This document shows positions 59,844 through 64,000 of a stretch of DNA of 64,000 nt, one piece after another (positions within the stretch are counted from its first letter, which is position 1; each line of letters opens with the position of its first letter). The notes beneath the pieces were generated by a model. The model was given only the letters and a program-made list of their open reading frames with translations, ran no database searches and had not been told where the DNA came from. A program made the translations under genes and the position numbers. Origin of the DNA: Rhodobacteraceae bacterium EL129 (GTDB taxonomy: Bacteria > Pseudomonadota > Alphaproteobacteria > Rhodobacterales > Rhodobacteraceae). The DNA is taken from assembly GCA_900313005.1 (NCBI GenBank), contig ONZJ01000002.1, positions 417,001 through 481,000 of the forward strand, written 5' to 3'.

Positions 59844-60618
59844 AACCCGACTGGATGTCGCCTATGCGGCGACACAACTGGACACTGATGATGATACGGC
59901 ACGCCTTACGTTCTTTGAAGTCTTGGCCGGGACCGAACTGTTTTTGCTGCTGGATGCGGAGCCTGTGGGCGATCAAATCAAGCCGCGTGTGCTGGAGATG
60001 TACGACGAAAGCTTTGTCATGGCTTTTGATCTGCACAGCCGCATGACGGATCTGACCGAAGAAGCCGTGCCCTATGCCGCCGTGTCGGGCCGGGTGCTGG
60101 CAGAAATGCTGGCCCCGCAAAGCATTGGGATTGCCTTGAACATTGATGTGGCCCCGTCCTCGACCTTTATCCTGGGCGAGGAAGTGGTGTGGCTGAACGA
60201 CACGTTGTCTCATGCCCCCGAGGAGATGGAGCAGGGGATCGAGGAGATTTTTGCCCCGAAGGGTTTACCCGAGGCCGTGCTGACGGGGCTGGATGCGCGC
60301 CTTGCGGCCTCGGCCGGGTTGGCGCACAGCGCTTATCTGGTGGGCGCGCGCTATCAGGGCGGTGGACAGGGACATCTGCTGGGGATCATTGACGCCGTAC
60401 CAGGGGCAGAACCTGCCTTGGCCCGTGCAGTGTCCGAAGTGCTGAGCTTTTCGGGGTTGGAGGCGGCCACGCTGGATGTGGCGTTCTTTGCAGCCAGTGA
60501 TCCGGTGACCGCAAAGCTGGCCAAGGAGGGCCTGCGGTTTGACTTGCCCGAACCTGAGGTGGCACAAGCGCCCACTCATCCAGGGATGGACCCGGACAAG
60601 CCACCGCGGTTGCACTGA
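59833..60618 (+). CDS. SseB-family protein
   Basis: A 261-residue protein with the SseB N-terminal pattern: NETRLDVAYAATQLDTDDDTARLTFFEVLAGTELFLLLDAE, then a VMAFDLHSRMTDLTE segment, AIGIALNIDVAPSS-type text and GLDARLAASAGLAHSAYLVGARYQGG. Function unknown; SseB-type proteins are of unclear role in many proteobacteria. AAAAGGTGCT precedes the ATG at 59833, which overlaps the UDG gene by 11 bases, so the two are cotranscribed. Confidence 0.85.
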   Translation: MANETRLDVAYAATQLDTDDDTARLTFFEVLAGTELFLLLDAEPVGDQIKPRVLEMYDESFVMAFDLHSRMTDLTEEAVPYAAVSGRVLAEMLAPQSIGIALNIDVAPSSTFILGEEVVWLNDTLSHAPEEMEQGIEEIFAPKGLPEAVLTGLDARLAASAGLAHSAYLVGARYQGGGQGHLLGIIDAVPGAEPALARAVSEVLSFSGLEAATLDVAFFAASDPVTAKLAKEGLRFDLPEPEVAQAPTHPGMDPDKPPRLH

Positions 60619-60622
60619 AGGC

Positions 60623-61555
60623 TCAGTACCCTGCGCCGCGGTCCACCAAGTAGAGCAGCGGCTCGCCTGCCTCACTGCGCCGGATATTTTCCGCGATGAT
60701 CTGGGCCGAAGTATCGGGCCGTGTATCCGCAGCAATATGGGGCGTGACCGTGACCTTGGGATGCGCCCAATAGGGGTGATCTGTGGGCAATGGTTCGACC
60801 CGAAAGACATCCAGCGTCGCGTGGGCGATATGGTCGGCATCCAGCGCGTCAATCAGCGCATCATCGTCGATAAGCGGCCCGCGACCAGGGTTGATCAGGA
60901 AGGCACCTTTGGGCATTTGAGCCAACGTATCGGCGTTGATGGTGTTGTGCGTCTCAGGTGTGTTGGGCAGAAGCAGTATGGTGATCTGACCGGTTTGCAG
61001 GGCTTGTGTCAGACCTTCGGGGCCAGAGACACAGGTGATGCCCGCGACATCCTTGGGTGACCGGCTCCACCCGGTGACGGGAAAGCCAAGACCGACCAAG
61101 GCCTTGGCACAGGCCTGACCCAGGGTGCCAAGGCCCAGTATGCTGACAGGGCGATCGGCGGCCAGAGGGGGCACTTCGGGATGCCAGATGTGATCGGGGT
61201 TCTGGATATGGCGGTCCATCCCCAGATGATAGCGCAGTACATGACCAGTGACCCATTCGGTCATGCCACGCTCCAACCCGGTGTCGACCATACGGGTCAG
61301 CGGGATGCGCAGGGTGTCGTTGCCGACGATCTGTTCGACCCCGGCCCAGAGGCTGAGCACCGCCTTGGCGTGGGTGTAGGGGGTGAAATCCTGTAACTCT
61401 CCGGTGGGGGCGAAGATGATGTAATCCACTTCGCCCGGCGGCAGCTCTGTTGTGATCTTCACATCAAGACCAGCAGCCTGACAGGCGGTGTTCAGGTGGG
61501 GTTCAAATTCCGGCCAGCGTTGGGGGCGACCTGCAAACAGGACATTCAGGGTCAT
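60623..61555 (-). CDS. ghrA: Glyoxylate/hydroxypyruvate reductase A
   Basis: A 310-residue D-2-hydroxyacid dehydrogenase that reduces glyoxylate and hydroxypyruvate with NADPH. The nucleotide-binding SILGLGTLGQACAKALVGLGFPVTGWSRSPKDV, the substrate Arg in LINPGRGPLIDDDALIDAL, the Glu in DVFRVEPLP, and the catalytic His in VTVTPHIAADTRP are all present. This is the GhrA (YcdW) type. It lies directly downstream of rodA with a four-base gap, in the same direction. Confidence 0.93.
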   Translation of the reverse strand: MTLNVLFAGRPQRWPEFEPHLNTACQAAGLDVKITTELPPGEVDYIIFAPTGELQDFTPYTHAKAVLSLWAGVEQIVGNDTLRIPLTRMVDTGLERGMTEWVTGHVLRYHLGMDRHIQNPDHIWHPEVPPLAADRPVSILGLGTLGQACAKALVGLGFPVTGWSRSPKDVAGITCVSGPEGLTQALQTGQITILLLPNTPETHNTINADTLAQMPKGAFLINPGRGPLIDDDALIDALDADHIAHATLDVFRVEPLPTDHPYWAHPKVTVTPHIAADTRPDTSAQIIAENIRRSEAGEPLLYLVDRGAGY

Positions 61556-61558
61556 GGG

Positions 61559-62698
61559 TTACCTCGGTCTGTGGACGTGGGCGCTTTGGACCAAGCCAAA
61601 GCCGATCAGAAGGACCAGCATGGCCGATCCGCCATAGCTGACCAGTGGCAGAGGCACACCCACAACCGGGGCAAGGCCCATGACCATCGACATATTCACC
61701 GCGAAGAACAAAAAGAACGTGGCCGCGATGCCAAGGGTAAGCAGCGACGAAAACCGGTCCTTGTTGGCCATGGCCGAGGCGATGCAGAAGACAAGGATCA
61801 GGATGTAGAGGCCCAGCAGGGAGAACGCTCCAATGAAGCCGAATTCCTCGGCCAGGGTCGTAAAGATGAAATCGGTGTGTTTTTCTGGCAGGAAGTTCAG
61901 GCGCGATTGCGTGCCTTGCATAAAGCCGCGCCCAGTCCAGCCGCCCGAGCCCAGCGCGATCTTGGATTGGGTGATATGATAGCCCGCCCCCAGTGGATCA
62001 CTGGCGGGATCCAGGAAGGTATCAATCCGGCGGTATTGGTAATCGGCCAGCATTTGCCAATCGGTGCCCCGGCTTTGGAACACGGCGGTGATCAACGCGA
62101 TCCCTGCGGCAATGACGGCGGCAAAGTAAGCCCAGTGCACACCGGCCAGAAACATCATAATACCGCCCGCTGTGATCAGCAGGATCGAAGTGCCCAGATC
62201 AGGTTGGCGCAGCACCATGGCCACGGGCACGAGAATTATGGCGACAGGTAAAAGAACCCATATGGGGCGGGAAATTTTCGACATGGGCAGCCAGTCGTAA
62301 TAGGCTGCCAGCAACATGACGAGCGTTATTTTGCTGAGCTCTGAGGGTTGCAAGCGCATGAACCCCAGGTCAATCCAGCGCTGCGCACCCATGCCGACCG
62401 AGCCAATGAATTCGACCAAGACCAGCAGCACCAATGCCACCAGATAGGCCACCACGGCCATGTTGCGCCAAAACCAGATGGGCACCATGGCCACGATGGT
62501 CATCAACGCCAGTCCCAATCCAAAGCGCTTCATCTGGGGCTCAGCCCATGGCGTGAAAGAGCCCCCAGCCACCGAGTAGAGCATCAAAAACCCGATCGAG
62601 GCCACAGCGATTAACAAAATTGCCAAAGGCCAGTTCATGAACAGAATTTTGCGCAGCCCGGTGGGCGTATGCTGAACGGTATACTCCAGATAGCTCAT
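61559..62698 (-). CDS. rodA: Peptidoglycan glycosyltransferase RodA
   Basis: A 379-residue SEDS-family glycosyltransferase that polymerises lipid II for rod-shaped growth, paired with PBP2. About ten hydrophobic helices; the family blocks LGAGYHITQSKIALGSGGWTGRG, LPEKHTDFIFTTLAEEFGFIGAFSLL and APVVGVPLPLVSYGGSAML near the end are diagnostic. It overlaps mrdA by four bases (ATGA), and the two form the cell-elongation unit. Confidence 0.96.
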   Translation of the reverse strand: MSYLEYTVQHTPTGLRKILFMNWPLAILLIAVASIGFLMLYSVAGGSFTPWAEPQMKRFGLGLALMTIVAMVPIWFWRNMAVVAYLVALVLLVLVEFIGSVGMGAQRWIDLGFMRLQPSELSKITLVMLLAAYYDWLPMSKISRPIWVLLPVAIILVPVAMVLRQPDLGTSILLITAGGIMMFLAGVHWAYFAAVIAAGIALITAVFQSRGTDWQMLADYQYRRIDTFLDPASDPLGAGYHITQSKIALGSGGWTGRGFMQGTQSRLNFLPEKHTDFIFTTLAEEFGFIGAFSLLGLYILILVFCIASAMANKDRFSSLLTLGIAATFFLFFAVNMSMVMGLAPVVGVPLPLVSYGGSAMLVLLIGFGLVQSAHVHRPR

Positions 62699-64000
62699 GC
62701 GCGGTCGCTTTCCTCTTTGGCGGCGGCCTCAAGCCGTTCGCGGCGCATGCGCTCTTGCTGGGCGCGGATGCGGCCCCGGTCCTTGGAGGGATAGGCGCTG
62801 AGCGGCGGGTCTTCGCCATAAAGCGCCTGAAGCGTGATATCGCGTGCAATGGGGGCCGCTGCCTTGGAGCCCCCGCCGCCATGTTCCACCACCACGGCCA
62901 CGGCGATCTTTGGATTGTCGTAGGGGGCGAAGTTGACAAACAGAGCGTGGTCGCGCTGTTCCCACGGCACGTCATTGTTGTTCACCACCGCCGAGCGCAC
63001 CTGAGAGGTTCCGGTTTTGCCGGCCATTTGCATGGCCTCAATCGCGACGCGGCTGCCATAGGCCGTACCGCGACGGCTGTTGGACACGGCGAACATCGCC
63101 TTGCGCACCTGACGCAGGTGGTTCTCATTGAGGCCCAGATCCTCACCATAGCCGGTGGGTTGCTCGACCCCGTCGATGCTTTTGATCAGGCGTGGCGTAA
63201 CCGTGCGGCCGGTGGCAATGCGCGCTGTCATCACAGCCAGTTGCAGCGGCGAGGACAGCACAAAGCCCTGACCGATGGCGGCGTTCACGCTGTCCCCGAT
63301 GACCCATTCGGCACCTTTGACCTCTTGTTTCCAGGCCTTGGTGGGGGCCAGACCCTTGGCCACCGAGGTCATGGCCAGATCGTGTTTTATCCCTAGGCCC
63401 AGCCTGCGTGCCATGGCCGATATGTTCTCGATCCCAGTCTTCAGGGCCAGATCGTAATAATAGACATCGCAGCTTTCGCGAAGGGAGGCGTGCAGGTTCA
63501 TGTTGCCATGTCCGCCGCGCTTCCAGCAGTGAAATTTGCGATCCGCGACCTCCAGATGCCCCGGGCAACGCACGGTAGTTTCGGTGCTGGCCTTTTCGGC
63601 ATCCAGGGCCGCCAGAGCAGTGACCATCTTGAAGGTGGAGCCGGGGGGATAGACGCCTTGCACAGTCTTATTGGGCAGGGGACGATATTTGTTTTCCAAC
63701 AAGGCGCTATAATCAGTCTGACTGATGCCGCGCACAAAGAGATTGGGATCAAAGCTGGGGGCAGACACACAGGCCAGCAAATCACCTGTTTCACAATCCA
63801 TCACCACGGCGGCGGCGCTTTCCGTTGACAGGCGCGCATGGGTGTAGGCCTGCAATTCGCTGTCGATGGTGATCTGGAAATCGGCACCGGCGTTGCCTTC
63901 GACCCGGTCCAGTTCGCGCATCACGCGACCGGCGGCGTTGACCTCGACCCGTTTGGTGCCGGCCTTGCCACGCAGCACCTCTTCCTGCCGCGCCTCCAGC
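62695..64000 (-). CDS. mrdA: Penicillin-binding protein 2 (transpeptidase), N-terminus beyond window edge
   Basis: C-terminal part (about 434 residues) of PBP2, the class B transpeptidase of the elongasome. The reading frame is open up to the window edge, so the true start is outside; the apparent GTG near 63978 is internal. Active-site motifs: SxxK as PPGSTFKMVTALAALD, SxD as LRESCDVYYYD, and KTG as QMAGKTGTSQV. A C-terminal Arg/Glu-rich tail with RAQQERMRRERL closes it. It is transcribed ahead of rodA with a four-base overlap. The N-terminal membrane anchor and dimerisation domain are not visible here. Confidence 0.95.
   Translation of the reverse strand, partial: LEARQEEVLRGKAGTKRVEVNAAGRVMRELDRVEGNAGADFQITIDSELQAYTHARLSTESAAAVVMDCETGDLLACVSAPSFDPNLFVRGISQTDYSALLENKYRPLPNKTVQGVYPPGSTFKMVTALAALDAEKASTETTVRCPGHLEVADRKFHCWKRGGHGNMNLHASLRESCDVYYYDLALKTGIENISAMARRLGLGIKHDLAMTSVAKGLAPTKAWKQEVKGAEWVIGDSVNAAIGQGFVLSSPLQLAVMTARIATGRTVTPRLIKSIDGVEQPTGYGEDLGLNENHLRQVRKAMFAVSNSRRGTAYGSRVAIEAMQMAGKTGTSQVRSAVVNNNDVPWEQRDHALFVNFAPYDNPKIAVAVVVEHGGGGSKAAAPIARDITLQALYGEDPPLSAYPSKDRGRIRAQQERMRRERLEAAAKEESDRA

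Noticed and set aside
1-64000. tRNA, rRNA, CRISPR array, insertion sequence, phage integrase or att site
   Set aside because: I found no tRNA-like T-loop context, repeat-spacer pattern, transposase or integrase frame anywhere in the window.

Overview
The window reads as chromosomal DNA of a marine alphaproteobacterium of the Rhodobacterales (Roseobacter group). This is an inference from the gene families, not a database match. The evidence is: paired ethylmalonyl-CoA pathway genes (ccrA and ecm), a LuxR-type regulator with the small partner ORF seen in this group, an RpoH-type sigma factor next to ChaN, CobU/CobP beside a histidine phosphatase, and an sdh operon of alphaproteobacterial type. 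The DNA is dense, mostly high in GC, and carries no rRNA, tRNA, insertion sequence, prophage or CRISPR array that I can see. Both ends cut a gene: mlaA on the left and mrdA (PBP2) on the right.

Layout. 1-4.7 kb: MlaA lipoprotein, a type I secretion ABC exporter with its HlyD-type adaptor, and a quorum-sensing LuxR regulator preceded by a small overlapping ORF and a CtrA-like box. 4.9-9.8 kb: ccrA, a GPAT-like acyltransferase and ecm (acetate/C2 assimilation). 9.8-24.3 kb: housekeeping genes (deoD, glnD, LppC-type lipoprotein, rsmI, yraN, gshB, comM, murJ, trpS) and a rhomboid homologue that has lost its catalytic residues. 24.3-29.3 kb: small regulated cassettes. One is a TetR regulator with two identical operator copies, a YkgB/RclC-like membrane protein, an unlisted 53-residue protein and a VOC protein. 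The other is a LysR regulator divergent from an amidinotransferase-fold enzyme. 29.4-34.8 kb: the succinate dehydrogenase operon, interrupted between sdhA and sdhB by four accessory genes (three exported proteins, two of them lipoproteins, and one methyltransferase). 34.8-44.5 kb: a mixed region with a sulfotransferase-like protein, EamA and CreD membrane proteins, a flavin dehydrogenase, an exported LTD/Hint-type protein, DUF1989, a GST fused to a YHS-like zinc motif, and two cobalamin genes. 44.6-51.1 kb: rpoH, chaN, coaBC, dut, a MoeB/ThiF protein and an M3 peptidase. 51.2-56.2 kb: a capsule export operon, kpsT-kpsE-kdsA-phosphomannomutase. 56.4-64 kb: nhaA, an ArsR regulator with an ArsP-type permease, a uracil-DNA glycosylase family protein, SseB, ghrA, and the rodA/mrdA cell-elongation pair.

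The most interesting signals are regulatory. (1) Two exact 19-bp operator copies tie the TetR gene to the YkgB gene. (2) Two related 20-bp palindromes lie in the arsR/UDG intergenic region, one containing a perfect -10 placed so that the arsR mRNA would be almost leaderless. (3) Two TGTGATCACA sites, two helical turns apart, lie upstream of sdhC. (4) A TTAA-N7-TTAA box precedes the luxR-associated small ORF. (5) A 12-bp motif is shared by ccrA and ecm upstream regions. (6) Tandem GGGCA...TGCCC dyads lie upstream of the capsule operon. The most interesting protein-level signals are the four genes embedded in sdh, the rhomboid pseudoprotease and the GST-YHS fusion. No wholly new multi-gene system is demonstrable from sequence alone; the sdh insert is the best candidate.
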